From: Saksenaea vasiformis B4078
Lineage: Eukaryota; Mucoromycota; Mucoromycetes; Mucorales; Saksenaeaceae
Reading direction: 5' to 3'
NCBI GenBank assembly: GCA_000697055.1
Contig: JNDT01001285.1
Coordinates: 1-56,878 of the forward strand
DNA: 56,878 bases
The notes under the pieces: model-generated
Told to the model about the DNA's origin: nothing
What the model saw: only the letters and a program-made list of their open reading frames with translations
Databases searched by the model: none
In this document: one piece after another, positions 56,523-56,878 of the stretch
Layout of the letters: each line of letters begins with the position of its first letter
Numbering within the stretch: the first letter of the stretch is position 1
Program-made: the position numbers and the translations under genes

Positions 56523-56720
56523 TAGGGGTCGGCAAAATATTCGTATATTCGTATTCGTTCGTATTCGTTCGTCTAAAGAATGAATACGAATAAGTATTTT
56601 AGTTTGACGAATGAATACGAATATTCGTTCGTCAGCTACGAACGAATACGAATATGAAATTCATATTCGAATAGTTATTCGAATATTCGTGGCTTCATTC
56701 GAATAACAACGAATATTCTA
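56523..56720 (+). mobile_element. Probable hAT-type element terminus, running off the window
   Basis: TAGGGGTCGGCAAAATATTC at 56523 has the form of hAT left termini (TAGGG..GGCAA). It is followed by about 180 bp of overlapping ATTCGTATTCG words in both orientations, as in subterminal repeat zones of hAT elements. No transposase or right end is in the window, so element size and target duplication cannot be checked. Confidence 0.5.
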
Positions 56721-56878
56721 TACTCATTCGTCTCAATCGACTGTCATTGGAATTGCAGATGAACGCATTTCACTCTTTGCTTTTTTATTTAAAAAATATC
56801 TTTTCTTTAGTAGTTAGAAACTTAAAACCGGAAAGTTAAAGTAGAAGACAAGTTTTCACAGCATTGCATAAGAATATA

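Overview
The window looks like nuclear DNA of an early-diverging fungus, most likely Mucoromycota and probably Mucorales. The evidence is the many short GT..AG introns (about 35-135 nt), a Crinkler-type effector header, an expanded family of restriction-nuclease-like proteins, repeated Old Yellow Enzyme (OYE) genes, Fanzor-type nucleases, and MULE, pogo, CACTA and IS630/Tc1 DNA transposons. It is a repeat-rich accessory region. Ordinary intact genes are few: two OYE reductases (32052-33164, 46040-47152), a PQ-loop membrane protein (43976-44818), a tRNA-Gly(GCC), and an eight-exon nuclease-like gene (19937-22211).

Left third (1-22.2 kb): a partial Crinkler header and an OTU-protease fragment are followed by a very large inverted repeat. 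Its arms are 1701-5675 and 12223-20688. Each arm holds the same dead MULE-type transposase plus the 5' part of a nuclease-like gene. The right arm is split by a CACTA (EnSpm) transposon, 13957-18465, with a 12-bp perfect terminal inverted repeat and a 3-bp target duplication; the left arm supplies the empty site. A pogo/Tigger element (5676-7906) sits exactly at the inner end of the left arm. Between the arms lie two Fanzor-like (eukaryotic TnpB) nuclease relics and a 439-bp-period tandem duplication.

Middle (22.2-31.8 kb): a segmentally duplicated relic (nuclease-like 3' end plus OYE pseudogene), an IS630/Tc1 transposase relic, a 376-bp MITE, and a third, nearly complete Fanzor-type gene (27608-29233). 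This gene lacks one base at the codon expected to encode its RuvC-I aspartate, carries one early stop, and is flanked by about 330-bp direct repeats and a long hairpin. Its 5' leader and first codons match the inner ends of both MULE arms, which ties Fanzor and MULE sequence together. A nuclease-like pseudogene follows.

Right part (31.8-56.9 kb): OYE copies, two intact and the rest in successive stages of decay, all on the minus strand, two of the decayed ones in modules convergent with nuclease-like relics. This part also has two more nuclease-like genes, one with a basic nuclear-localisation-like tail, a 266-bp tandem satellite, a possible SINE, tRNA-Gly, a minisatellite and a probable hAT terminus.

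Functionally, the coding content is transposition enzymes, RNA-guided-nuclease relatives, and CR-effector-like or restriction-nuclease-like proteins. Many broken frames carry stops that a single C-to-T (or G-to-A) change could explain. All exon structures are read by eye from splice consensus and frame continuity.
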